The notes beneath the pieces are model-generated. The model was not told where the DNA came from. It did not search any database and was given only the letters and a program-made list of their open reading frames with translations. Source: Asterella californica (lineage: Eukaryota > Streptophyta > Marchantiopsida > Marchantiales > Aytoniaceae). Taken from it: DNA of 64,000 bases. Every line of letters starts with the position of its first letter. Position 1 is the first letter of the stretch. Shown one piece after another: positions 44,508-54,659 of this stretch. Both the position numbers and the translations under genes were made by a program. The stretch lies in assembly GCA_036924285.1 (NCBI GenBank), contig JAYKYS010000010.1:17459001-17523000 (forward strand), read 5' to 3'.

Positions 44508-45987
44508 ATGGAGGAGTCGGAAGAGGTAGACACTGAGGCGGAAGAAGTCAGAACTCAGGTGGAGGATGTCCAGTCTCCTCCTGAGAGGTCCGATATAGTG
44601 GAAAGATCCCAAATTTTTCCCTTGTTGCGCTTCTTTGCTAAAGTTCACCGTTTCTCTTATATTTCTGCCACAAAGCCCATGATATCGTTCGTAGAGGATA
44701 CAGTTCAGCTAACTCGCACATATATTTTTCTAGATCTGGTTTCTGCACGAGAAATCATACCTTTTCTGTTAAAGTTTGACTACTTGAAGATTACAAAACT
44801 TTGTAGTCCATGCCGTTTACACTCTATTCCGCTACAATGGCTGGCTGGCCCTTATAGGTTTTTCTCATATTCGTCTGATAACCTGTCGTTGTACCTGCAA
44901 GATCGGAGGTTCCGCATGTTTTCCTACCCTGCCTTCTTTAATCGTTCCAACGGGAGATTAGAATCTACTATCTCATGCTTGTATAGGACGCACTCGCTAC
45001 CTTGTCTCTGTTCTGTTCTCGACCCATTTAGTTTAGCTTTGTGTGTCATCACTTTTCTTCTTTGTCCCGAGACGATGTCTTTGAAGAGAGAAGAGAGAGC
45101 TAAGAAGCCGAGCCTCGAAGCGTCAGTGACAGTTTGCAGGATCGGGACTGACCTCGAGATATCGTTGTTTTTCTTGCTTTCTGAGTTTCTTCATGCTCAG
45201 TGCCTGTCAAGAGTATTTTTGGTGGAACGTGGAGGCAGCCTCCTCCACTTACACTTCCATGGGATGATTTGCATGTACGCGAAGTCATGTATTGACATCA
45301 AGAAGCGACTGCTGCGGGCTCTTGGGTGAGAGGTGAACAAACTCGTTGGTGCAGAAGTCTACGTCAAGCTGCTGTCGAAAAAGGGACTACACACATTTGT
45401 CGGGATGGTGGGCTACTGTCTTAAAGATGATTAAGAGCCGCACCACATAGCCGCAATGAAACACATCAGCGAGTCGATCATTGCAGACGAGAAAGAGCTT
45501 TTCATGTTACTTGGCTCAGCAGATATCAAGAATCGAGTAGAACTGACATATTTCAACATACTCCAGAGGGCCCTTCAATTCAACAGGTATAAGAGCCCCC
45601 ATACCTTGTCAACAACTTTCCACGTTCTTTGCATGCAATGCTTATGTCAAGGAATATATGCCATCTCTCAGGTGGCTTCTACAACACGGTATCCAGAAAA
45701 GATGCGATGATGCACTATGGAGTTCCCTTGTTAGTCCTCGGGACATTACTCCCGAGGACGTAGATGAAATTTTCTTTTACAGAGAGAACCAGCGCTGCCC
45801 AAATTGCAGTACCAGATATTATCAGTACGGAGAGAGAAAAGACGATGAAGAAAGAGAAGCAGCAGAACCAACAGCATACCTATACGTCGGAGCTCCTGAC
45901 AAACCGCCCTTGCCTGATTACATACCACTTGCTGCTGCCTTCTTCCTCTCGACTACCTCAGATAGGTGCTTTCTGATCGAAGTTTAG
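44508..45987 (+). pseudogene. HUH endonuclease (Rep/Replitron-like) transposase, copy C
   Basis: The best copy. The start is uncertain: an acidic leader (MEESEEVDTEAEEVRTQ) at 44508 leads into a long frame that may include introns. FLVERGG is followed by HLHFHGMI; HLHFHG spans 45246-45263, the H-hydrophobic-H metal motif. VGYCLKDD near 45408 gives the YxxK catalytic Tyr and Lys. Frame is lost at TGA 45328 and a TAA after the YxxK motif, where copy A has Lys-Gly-Glu. Then come MKHISESIIADEKELFMLLG and, frameshifted, a C-terminal block (RDITPEDVDEIFFYRENQR; CPNCSTRY, a CxxC pair). No helicase domain is visible, unlike Helitrons. Family assignment to Replitrons is inference from motifs. Confidence 0.58.
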
Positions 45988-46141
45988 CGTTTCGGTATGC
46001 ACTTCAGCTATGCACTGTGTACATCTTCCAGTCGCAGTTGAGATTGCACTGTATATATCTTACAGCGTTCGTTATAGTGTTTTGTGTTTTGAGGGGTCAG
46101 CTTAGGGTTCCCCACAATACACTGTGAACGATGTATGTTTA

Positions 46142-46707
46142 TTATTGCTCGGAGTTGAATATATTTTCAGAAACACCCAGCGTCTCGTCTCGCGGCTCGT
46201 AGCGCAATTCCCAAAATGTTTCGAAAATATCATCTATGCACTGCAGTAACATGGGTCCACTGTGGACTTTTGCACGTTCAGAAAACACCAGCGCCGCAGC
46301 CCATAGGCACGCCCGATTAAATAATTCGCTGAGAGCGCGCAATAAAAAAGACACCTCGTAACTCCGAAGGAGTGAATATACATGTGTGTGAGCTGAATAT
46401 CCTCCTTCCATACAGTAACCTATTCAACATATCTTTGGCATAGTTTGTGTGTTCCGTTGCCTTGAGACTTTGTGAAGTCGAAGACTAGTGATAATTCTTC
46501 TACTTTCTTTTGAAACAAACGACAGGAAACTTTATTATCACAAGAAAACAGAGAATACATAGTGGACCGCAGTGGTGGATCCCTTGCAGACCCAAACCAA
46601 ACGCCACCGAGGAAGTTTTCATTAGACGGACGAGAGGAATGAGATACAAGAATGGGGAGGACCAGACACCGTAGAAAGCTCACAGAGGATGTCGAAAGAA
46701 GACCCAT
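46142..46707 (-). CDS. Two small minus-strand frames, hypothetical
   Basis: Frames 46411-46142 (89 aa, containing SELFNRACLWAAALVFSER) and 46707-46420 (95 aa) are adjacent on one strand. Composition looks protein-like in the first, but there is no recognisable domain. It could be a terminal exon or part of an old transposon. Not convincing as a gene. Confidence 0.2.
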
Positions 46708-46987
46708 AGAGAGCTTGACATGAGCTAGTGTGCTATTAATATTAACTTAGAGTGGCGACAAGCAATCCCGCGGTAGTAGATCAAAATACAAAAGTAATAG
46801 GGGTGTCAAAGTTACGAAGAGAATATTCTTCAATGACGAAGAGTGAAAGCATCGTAATATCACAGTAGTTAACTTTGTATGGAAGCGCGATTGAGTCAAG
46901 GTCGCGCTTGTGACTCGACATCATAATTTTTCAGACTACTATTAATTATATTCACCTTCTCCATCTTTCATGAAAAAAATAACATGC

Positions 46988-47035
46988 TAATTTATTACCT
47001 ACTCTTTTCGTTGAAAAAGATTAGATAATAAATTA
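46988..47035. repeat. 21-bp AT-rich inverted repeat
   Basis: TAATTTATTACCTACTCTTTT pairs with 47015-47035 with two mismatches across CGTTGA. TAATTTATTACCTA recurs at about 47046. Confidence 0.5.
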
Positions 47036-47925
47036 ATGCTTAGATTAATTTATTACCTAAAGATTAATGGATGTGTATGCTTTGACAACCTTGCAGTTAT
47101 ATGATCTCGGAAGGTATATGTTCTTGCTAGGTTTATGGGTTAAGGTCGTCCTATGATTGTATGTGTTTATCAGAACCTCCTCGATAGAACTGTAAAACTG
47201 AAAAACTGTACTCTAAACTCGGCTGACGTTTTTCCTAGCTTCACTGCCACTTGTAAACTATACAAGTTCACAGTAAACTATACTCAATTCTTGTTTTGGC
47301 ATAACCATCACAAATTCTGCGTTAACTATAACAGTTCATACACATACTGAAATTAAACATATCAAGATTACCAAAAGATGCTACAAATTCATTCTAGAAC
47401 GAAGGATGCTCGTGATTTTATTGCCTCTTTGTCTCTTAGAAAGAATGATGCTCATGATTTTATTGCCGTTTTTGTCGCTTATTTTCTTCTTCTTTTCTGA
47501 TAGAAGTTCACTTTGGATGCATATTATTTTGCATCCACTGCATAATCTCAACTTGGGTCTAACGTTCCTGCAAGAATCAAACCCAATACTGAACTATTAT
47601 AGTTAAGGCAGAATTCGAGGCGTGACAGCCAACCTAGTTGGGGTCACGCGCCGAATGTCTAGTGGCATGTTCTTTCCTGATTTATTTGTTGACTTGTTTG
47701 TTTTCTTGGGAGAAGCATGCAGAGTTGCGTTGTAACTTTATGGAAAATAAGGGAAAAAGTACATATGTCCTAAAGTCCCCCTAGGAGGACAGGCTGTACA
47801 GGTTACTCTATTAGTGTCAGTCAGGATCCAGAGGACATATAGTGATGTATAACTAGGGCTTGTACCCCCGCCCTAGTTATAGAGGTTAATACCAAGCGGG
47901 GAGAATCATGGGATCATGTGCCGTG

Positions 47926-48267
47926 CTAGATGCATGCGCTCTCGGTGAAGAAAAAAAGATCTATGCGAAGCTGGGACCGAAGTGATGTAACAATGAAAAC
48001 GAGTGACCATAGTGCACGTGCGAAGCGGCTACGAGAGAGGGATAACTCTTGAGTGTTGTTGAAACAGTTGTGTGCATCTAGTTTTCCAACAAAGATGCCA
48101 AGCTTGAAGAAGGAGAAATAACACTGCAAAAGCGAGAGGATGGGGTTAGATAATGCAGCGAGAATAGACGAAATAGACGAATTATGAGAGAATATGCGAG
48201 ACAAGAGTGGAAACTGTCTGGCCAACGCATCCCAAAGAGGCGAGCAGGGAGCGCAAGAAAAGAAAAT
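47926..48267 (-). pseudogene. LINE-type zinc-binding (zf-RVT) tail
   Basis: The minus-strand frame reads SHIFFSCAPCSPLWDALARQ, typical of the zinc-binding region after RT in plant LINEs (SHxFFxC…LW). Its start is replaced by the MULE terminal repeat at 48268, so the MULE end lies inside or next to this LINE. I could not find the rest of the LINE beyond the other MULE end. Confidence 0.6.
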
Positions 48268-48403
48268 GTGGGACCGTCTAGCCCCTCCACGAATTGGCAA
48301 ATAAATGAGGGGTTTTCACGTGCGGATTAAATGCCTTTGCTCTCGAAGCCTGCGCCTCTAAACCCGACTGCGACCGCGTATCCCTGTCCGACTGTGATGG
48401 ATG
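48268..48403 (+). repeat. MULE left terminal inverted repeat
   Basis: Starts GTGGGACCGTCTAGCCCCTC and ends GTCCGACTGTGATGGATG. It is the reverse complement of 54524-54659 with no mismatch found by eye. Confidence 0.9.
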
Positions 48404-48539
48404 CGACTGCGAAAGGATGACGGACTACAGAGACTTTTCCGTCCATAGTGCTTAGTTTGAATGAGTTTGAATTAGTTTGAATTAGGGGGGACTGCTCTTA
48501 TGCTCGACTGGGTAAGGGTGACCAACTGGTAGGGAGGAC

Positions 48540-48900
48540 TGCTCTACTGCTCGCTTGATCGATTGCTTTCGTTGCTCATGGGCTTCCGTGCTCGACTGTG
48601 TGCTCGTAATTTTTGATCGATTGCTTTCGTTGCTCGTGGGCTTCCGTGCTCGACTATGTGCTCGACGAGGACGAGCGAGAACAGCTTCTTGCGACCATTT
48701 GACTTCTTGCACAGGACGAGCGAGGACGCTTCTTGCGAGCACTGCGAGGCTTTGTGCTCGACGCATACGAGCGAGGAAGCTCGGCTGTGGACGAGGACGA
48801 GCGAGGACGCTTCTCGGCGAGACTGTGTGCGGCGGCTTTGTGCTCGACGAGGACGAGCTTCTTGCGAGGAAGCTCGGCTGGTTGCTCGACTGCTCGATTG
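48540..48900. repeat. GC-rich GACGAGCGAGGACG tandem repeats
   Basis: Subterminal repeats built from GACGAGCGAGGACGCTTCT and a ~60-base direct repeat (GATCGATTGCTTTCGTTGCTC twice, at about 48560 and 48618). Long frames on both strands across this block are composition artefacts. Subterminal repeats are common transposase-binding zones. Confidence 0.55.
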
Positions 48901-49010
48901 CTTTGTATCAATGTCTGTGTGCCTGTCATAATCAATGTCTGTGTAGTTGTCATAAGGTTTTCGTTCTCGTTTAAGGACGTTGACACTCATCTTCCGATGC
49001 GTATGTGCAG

Positions 49011-49370
49011 ATGGACGGCAGCGGAAGTGAAACAATGAGCCATCGCGAGAAATCGGTACTAGAGTTGATGACCGAATTGAAGAATGTACAAGATCAGATT
49101 GGTCAAATAATGATGACACTAGGCTCACTTGCTAACACCATCGGTCAGATCCACAAGAAAGCCGATGACTTGCACAGCAACATTGTTGTGATGGATGCTC
49201 GTCAAGAAATAGAGATGGAAAAGGAGTTTAGCGGGGGCCTGAGGTATTATGATTATGACGACTCATTGTTCACCGAGCCGAAGGCAGTTTCGGTTGGAGA
49301 ATTTCACAATGGGGATGAATCGTCTTGTTCCGACTGTGAATGTTCTGTGCACCAATCTTTACGGGACTGA
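49011..49370 (+). CDS. Small acidic coiled-coil protein inside the MULE
   Basis: About 119 aa from ATG 49011 (49005 and 49035 are alternative starts). A helical stretch (EKSVLELMTELKNVQDQIGQ onward to about residue 70) has hydrophobic heptads and could self-associate. The tail is acidic, with Cys near the end (SSCSDCECS). No known domain. It is the only good open frame in the element apart from the transposase, which is transcribed toward it from the other strand. It may be the element's second gene or captured host sequence; I cannot assign a function. Confidence 0.4.
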   Translation: MDGSGSETMSHREKSVLELMTELKNVQDQIGQIMMTLGSLANTIGQIHKKADDLHSNIVVMDARQEIEMEKEFSGGLRYYDYDDSLFTEPKAVSVGEFHNGDESSCSDCECSVHQSLRD

Positions 49371-50245
49371 TTCAACGGCGTTCCGACGATACGATGTCAT
49401 TCGTTTTCGTAGATAGATGAGTTTCGATAGAAAGACAGTGCAACCAGTGCACCTCTGTTGAAGAGATTGTGCAAAATGATGAATAAATTCCCTCGATGAC
49501 ATCCTTCCTTCCCTTTCTCACCACGAGGTTATATGGTGTGTGTATGGCGTTTACTGATATTGGACAACTATTTTGGCTATCGTCATAGCTTTTTTACGTC
49601 ATAGCATTTCATAGCAAAGTCTATAAGCATCGATAATTTTTTCGGAATACATTTTTTCAACTATGCAACCATTTCATAGTGTTCATAGTTGTTGTTCAGT
49701 TCTTTCTTTGTTATCGATGCTTTATCATGTTACTATTATCGTCTGCGCATTTCATAGCATCATAGCATTGTTTTAAATCAACTACACTGCTGGTCCTGAA
49801 ACTGTCGGCCTGAACTGCCCCAATCGACAACCAGTTAACCAGCTAACCCCAAGATCCCAACCCTTAACTTGGTCACCTGCAAAAGGATTCTGCAAAATGA
49901 CACGGATTAGTAGCGTGGGTGAGTTAGTGCGAACTAGTTGGGAGTATTAAAAACCAGTCAAGCATTTTCGTGTGGTTTTAGTTCTAGGGAAGTAAGCGAC
50001 CGATAAGATAAACGAAGTATACAAAGTATTAGAGATGATCGAAGTATACAAAGAGGTGTGTAAATCAGAATCCGGTCTTTCAGTTGTAACTATGAAGGCT
50101 GCTTGGTCGGTTCAGTTGAGCAGCCTCAGATGATGCAGTGGACGATAAACTGTCACGCGTGCCTCGACAAACAACCAGAAAGAGAGGAGAGCGAGAGAGA
50201 GTGCCTTGCTTGATATCACCTGGGCCCCATCATTTTTTGTACATC
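49371..50245. other. MULE interior, no gene
   Basis: Contains several copies of CATTTCATAGCA/CATAGCATT and a pair of ATCGAT-centred motifs (49630, 49720). No coding signal. Confidence 0.4.
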
Positions 50246-50246
50246 G

Positions 50247-50345
50247 CTCATTACCCACAGCGCTCATAGTCATAATCGTCCCACTACCAGGGTAGACTAC
50301 CTTGGTAATGGGACGATGTTGATTATGAACGTTGTGGATAATGAG
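50247..50345. repeat. Imperfect 43-bp foldback
   Basis: 50247-50289 pairs with 50303-50345 with about eight mismatches; the core (ATCGTCCCAYTACCA) has one. A hairpin MITE-like structure inside the MULE. Confidence 0.55.
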
Positions 50346-50458
50346 GGTAAGCTTGCGGTACACAGAGTCGAATAATGTCGAGAAGCCCACATACTGTTTA
50401 AAAGAAAGCCTACATACATAAATAAAGCTAACCATCTCAAGAACTAGACGGGAAAAGG

Positions 50459-50508
50459 ACCTTTGTCAGGAGTTGAACCTGCAAGCCTCACCAGTTGAGG
50501 ATAAAGGT
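50459..50508 (-). other. tRNA-like fragment without anticodon arm
   Basis: On the minus strand: acceptor strands ACCTTTA and CAAAGGT, a D-arm-like CTCAACTGGTGAGG, and a T-arm-like CAGGTTCAACTCCTG. The anticodon arm is missing, so it cannot be a normal tRNA. It may be a tRNA-derived SINE relic. Confidence 0.3.
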
Positions 50509-50509
50509 G

Positions 50510-50690
50510 ACCCAACCCAACCCAAAAAACAACGCAAAACCTCAAACATAACCTTCCCTTCCCCTTGCCTTCCCCTTCTCCTTCCCTTCCCTTCCCCATC
50601 CCAACCCAAAAAAGCACTCAAAACCGTAAACATAACCTTCCCTTCCATTCCCATCCCAACCCAACATGCACAACTTTTCCCAAACCTCCC
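50510..50690 (+). repeat. Pyrimidine-rich tract with a direct repeat
   Basis: A C/T-rich run (CCTTCCC-type) with ATAACCTTCCCTTCC and CCCAACCCAAAAAA each present at least twice about 85 bases apart. Non-coding, just downstream of the transposase. Confidence 0.5.
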
Positions 50691-50792
50691 CTGGCCCGCA
50701 CAAAAGTCCCACACATGAACATTAACAAAGTACAAACTTAACTGCATGAAAGAATGCTTGTACAGTAGTAAAACTTCACGAACTTACCTGAA

Positions 50793-51797
50793 CTACCGAA
50801 GAACGTCAGCTGGACCATTCGTCGTGAAGGTCCGTTGTTGAGTACGAGCATTTAGCGCTCGATTGCATTCGTCTAGCCGACGTTCGAACGTAGCAATTAT
50901 CTTACTTATCCGCGTTAAAAATAGCACGTTATCACATTCTCTGTGGCAAAAACTCTCCACTCTTGACGTATTTCGTCGTAAACGAGCAAGTACAGAGTGT
51001 ACAGACAAGCTCTCATCCTCCGCTTCTTGCGAAGCTTCGGGCCCAGGAGAACCTCGCCCAGGAGAACCTCCTTGTACCTCGCCAACTCGAGGCCAAGGAT
51101 CATGCTCCGGGTAAATGGTGTGACGTTCCAAAATGTCACCACATGGTCCAAACTCCATCAAAGGATAGTCATGTCGACGGGTGGTATCCAAAAACTCGGG
51201 TGAACTGCCGTGTTCCAGATGATAAGCCTGAACTAAGTGCTTACAAAGTAAATAAGCATTGTTCAAGTAGGATGGACAACTACAAACCCATTTTGCGACA
51301 TCCGTCTCGTACCGCAATTGTGCCCCAGGAGGAATGGTCGACTCTGACAACTTCGTCCAAGACAACCGAAAATCCCTCCACCATGATGGAAAGAAACGCC
51401 CATTTTGCATCTGATTGACGTTAATCTGCAAATCCCGAATCAGTGTTCCTGCAATAATCTCACACAATTTATCAAGACGCGGTCTGTTACAGGAGAACTT
51501 GTAATCATACTTTAGTTTCCTCCAGTGGCTCTCAATTATGTTAGTTGTTCTTGACATACATAGCACTGGCTTCGACGATCGCGCGAATAGACTCCATCTA
51601 TCAGGACGGTACCACTCATTCCACATATAAGCCCACAAGTGCACTAGTTCGCGACTATAACACCACATATATGCTTCATGCACACAACCGTGGTAATGCT
51701 CTTCCGCAGATAAGTATACACCCGGCCTCACTGGAATTAATGGGTGTACGTTAAAGTGTCTGCTAAACCACATGTTAATCTCCCGTCGCATGTCCAT
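50793..51797 (-). pseudogene. MULE transposase, C-terminal part with SWIM finger
   Basis: 334-codon frame continuing the transposase after a frameshift. TNIIESHWRKLKYDYKF carries the probable third acidic residue (E) of the DDE triad. The SWIM zinc finger is VCSCPSYLNNAYLLCKHLV (CxCx…CxH). A Ser/Glu-rich region and a basic helix end the protein. SWIM fingers bind DNA or partners and occur in MULE and FAR1/FHY3-type transposases. It overlaps the upstream frame by 61 bases; deleting two bases near 51818 would join them. Confidence 0.75.
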
Positions 51798-53272
51798 TGG
51801 AGCAATGTGCTCTGGATCTCAACACCCACGTTAGTCCAAGTTGAGTTGATACATGAAAATAACAAGCCAGCAGAATGGGAATCATAATTGGAAACATGAC
51901 GCTTCACTTGACGGACGCGGGTCTCTACTGCAGCCTGCGCATGTCGTAGACATAACTGCACATATGTTCGCGTAAACACTTGTTGTATGGCACGGATCTG
52001 TCCCATGTCCTTGTCGGAAAGGATAAACGTTGACTTCAAACCCAGGGTATACATAGCAGAGAACCAAGATACAAGGGCACTCACACGAATGCTTTCCCCA
52101 TCTCCTTGAGATGGGATCACTCTCCTACCTTTATCATCAAGCTTTCGAGAATAAAACATATACGATAATGGCAAGCCGAATCCTCCAACGTTAGCATTGA
52201 CAGCGAACAGCTCGAATCTCACCTGGTTCGTCTTAAAAGTCGAATCGATCAAAAGTTCTGTGACATTCTGCACCTTATCAAAAAAAGGTGAGACAAACCC
52301 AAACACTGAAGCCTTCTCGTCATTTTGAAACACAATAGACCGAAAGCCTTGATTGCAATACTTCTCGCTGCTTATTAATTCATGAGCAGATGCAAGCTGG
52401 TCGGTGACATTCCTGATATAACTACGAGCGACAATGGAACTTATATGATAGTTCACCTGAGACCGTGTGACAATGGTAGGATCGATGAGACGCTCCATAC
52501 AAAGAGCACGATATAGTTCAGTCTTCCGAAAACAAGTATGCACTGACTTCTCCAAGTAATCTATAGCAGCAACTGGAATGCATAACTCGCGGAATTGAGG
52601 CTTTTCATGCTCGCAAAGATGCTGAATCAGTAAAACACATACCTTCTCCTTCACATCTAGATCTATTTTCACCGATCCCTTGCAAGGAAAACGAGGAATG
52701 GCCTTACGTTTACCTGGCTGCCGTGCCAAGTTGCTCGTTTCTGCCTCATGTCGCGGTGAGGCTCGGTCATCTCGACTCGTACACCATAAAGATCCGGTGC
52801 ATAGATGCAACTTCTTCATGTTCGTCAAGGGGCGAGCATACTGAAAACCCCAATAATACCCAGATGCGCACTCGATGTCGCCTTTCAAGTACTCCTTAAC
52901 AAACAAACCGTACTTATGCTCTAAAATACCAACATCGATCTCGCTTTGCGGTCCTAAGGCGAGTATCAAACCTGAGTCGATCAACAGATCCTCCGGCAAT
53001 GAGATTTCGACTCTACTTAACAGCGAGCCATGTCGGAGGTCTTCGGAGTCAAAAATCTCTGTCATTACGTCTAAAAAGCTATCAAACTCGCAGACGATCT
53101 TTTCGACTACATCAACAACATCTTCGCTGATTTCTCCAACGTTTGGATCGCTACATGAGTTACAATGTTTGAACATCCGAGTCCCGAGAGGGTTGTTGCA
53201 TCGTCTCTCTCTGAAGAACATGGATATCGGGAGTCGCTGATTACATCTCGTACATTGCATAAACTCCGCCAT
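51737..53272 (-). pseudogene. MULE transposase, N-terminal and catalytic part
   Basis: Start taken at 53272 (MAEFMQCTRCNQ) rather than 53311, because a zinc-ribbon-like domain follows at once (CTRC…CNNPLGTRMFKHCNSC). The catalytic core has D in LLIDSTFKTNQVRFELF and D in FILSDKDMGQIRAI, with CLRHAQAAVETRV as the conserved C/H segment of MULE enzymes. The third acidic residue is in the next frame. The frame runs to 51737 but loses homology at about 51820 (GVEIQSTLL), where an extra GA (GTTGAGATCC) is the likely lesion. The enzyme would cut element ends and insert them elsewhere. An N-terminal zinc ribbon plus SWIM is unusual for the best-known plant MULEs. The element lacks an intact transposase unless frameshifting occurs. 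Confidence 0.78.
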
Positions 53273-53381
53273 GGACTTAACATACAGATTCAATGGACTT
53301 AACATACACAATCACTTACACATACCAAGACAATGGTACCAAATACCCTATGTCGCTCCCCTCTCGTGTCGTCGTCGCGGC

Positions 53382-53541
53382 AGTGCTGCTCCTCTCTCGA
53401 GTTACTGTCGATCGTTATGTACTGCCGCTCCCCTCTCGTAATGCACTGCCGATCGTAATGAAGTGCTGCTCCTCTCTCGAGTTACTGTCGATCGTTATGT
53501 ACTGCCGCTCCCCTCTCGTATTACTGTCGATCGTAATGCAG
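53382..53541 (+). repeat. 80-bp tandem duplication
   Basis: CTGCTCCTCTCTCGAGTTACTG and the following bases to CCCCTCTCGTA are repeated at an 80-base period (53382, 53462). Upstream of the transposase start, so possibly promoter or transposase-binding sequence. Confidence 0.7.
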
Positions 53542-53799
53542 TGCCGCTCCTCTCTCGTTATGGACCTGCACAAACATCCCAAACAACGAGCAGCCGCACC
53601 CTAATGCACTATTGGTAAGCGCGGCACCGAGCGCGACAATGAACTCGCAATCCCTAACATTGATTAACGCAGCAACTCCTCGAAGTGTATCCCTAACTAA
53701 TGCACTTATCGCGGCAGTCGAAAGCTCGACACTCTCCTCGAGGCTACGAGGAAGTAGGAAGCTCCTTCAGGCTGCAGAAGAACAGAAATAACCCTAAAT

Positions 53800-54430
53800 T
53801 CCTCGAACGGCAATCGACAATCGGGCCTCTGCTATCACGCAACTCGACAATCGGCAATCGGCAAACAGCTGTTCAAAATAGACAGCTGCAACGATCTCTC
53901 GGCAACGATCGGCAATCAGAAATTCCTCGAGGGCGATAACGAGAACGAGCACGGGATCAGAGTCTCCTCCTAATGGTAAGCTAACAAAATCGGCAATCGC
54001 TGATCAGAAATTCCTCGAGGCAACCCTAAACGAGCGCGCGGGCAACGAGAACAAGCACGAGATCAGAGTCTCCTCCTAATGGTAAGTTAACGAAATCAGC
54101 AATCGGCAATCGGCAATCAGATGCTCCTCGATCAGTACCCTAAACGAGCGCGCGGGCAACGAGAACGAGACTGCGGGCAACGTGAGCGAGAACGAGACTG
54201 CGGTAAGCTGATCCTCGGCAATCGAGGCAATTCCTCGAGGCAACCCTAAACGAGCGCGAGAACGAGAACGAGACTGCGGGCAACGTGAGCGAGAACGAGA
54301 CTGCGGCAACGAGAACGTGAAGCTGAAGCAATCGGGCAATCGGGCAATCGGGCAATCGGCAATCGAGCAACGACAACGAGAGCGGGAGAGGACTGCTTGC
54401 TAACGACAACGAGGAGTGGCGTCCGTGGAC
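53800..54430 (+). repeat. Subterminal CGGCAATCGGCAATC and GAACGAGACTGCGGG repeats
   Basis: Dense short tandem repeats (ATTCCTCGAGGCAACCCTAAACG three times; GAGCGAGAACGAGACTGCGG at least three times; CAATCGGG runs). The minus-strand Ser/Arg ORFs across them are artefacts. Confidence 0.65.
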
Positions 54431-54523
54431 TCGCGCGCCGAACCTAAACGGACATAAACGGACACTAATTAACGGACAGTCCCGGACAGACTCTCTAATA
54501 AGTTCTCGCAGTCACATCCATCC

Positions 54524-54659
54524 CATCCATCACAGTCGGACAGGGATACGCGGTCGCAGTCGGGTTTAGAGGCGCAGGCTTCGAGAGCAAAGGCATTTAA
54601 TCCGCACGTGAAAACCCCTCATTTATTTGCCAATTCGTGGAGGGGCTAGACGGTCCCAC
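54524..54659 (-). repeat. MULE right terminal inverted repeat
   Basis: Reverse complement of 48268-48403, with no mismatch found by eye. Confidence 0.9.

Larger units (their letters stand above)
48268..54659 (-). mobile_element. MULE-like DNA transposon with long terminal inverted repeats
   Basis: A 6.39-kb element bounded by 136-bp inverted repeats that I read as identical. Inside are a frameshifted DDE transposase with a SWIM zinc finger (minus strand), a small plus-strand ORF, and GC-rich tandem repeats near both ends. No matching 8-11-base target duplication is visible: the left flank ends AAGAAAAGAAAAT and the right begins CTGAATACT. The identical ends suggest recent activity, perhaps driven by another copy's transposase. 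Confidence 0.8.

Noticed and set aside
44197..44648. Minus-strand ORFs in front of HUH copy C
   Set aside because: Overlap the repeat block and the plus-strand leader, with no domain.
24990..45987. Helitron Rep-helicase
   Set aside because: No helicase motifs are found next to any copy and only one catalytic Tyr motif is visible; kept as an alternative only.
48544..49128. Long Arg/Ser-rich ORFs on both strands
   Set aside because: Produced by GACGAGCGAGGACG tandem repeats; all frames are open and low in complexity.
54076..54409. Minus-strand Ser/Arg/Leu ORFs
   Set aside because: Translation of short tandem repeats in the MULE subterminal zone.
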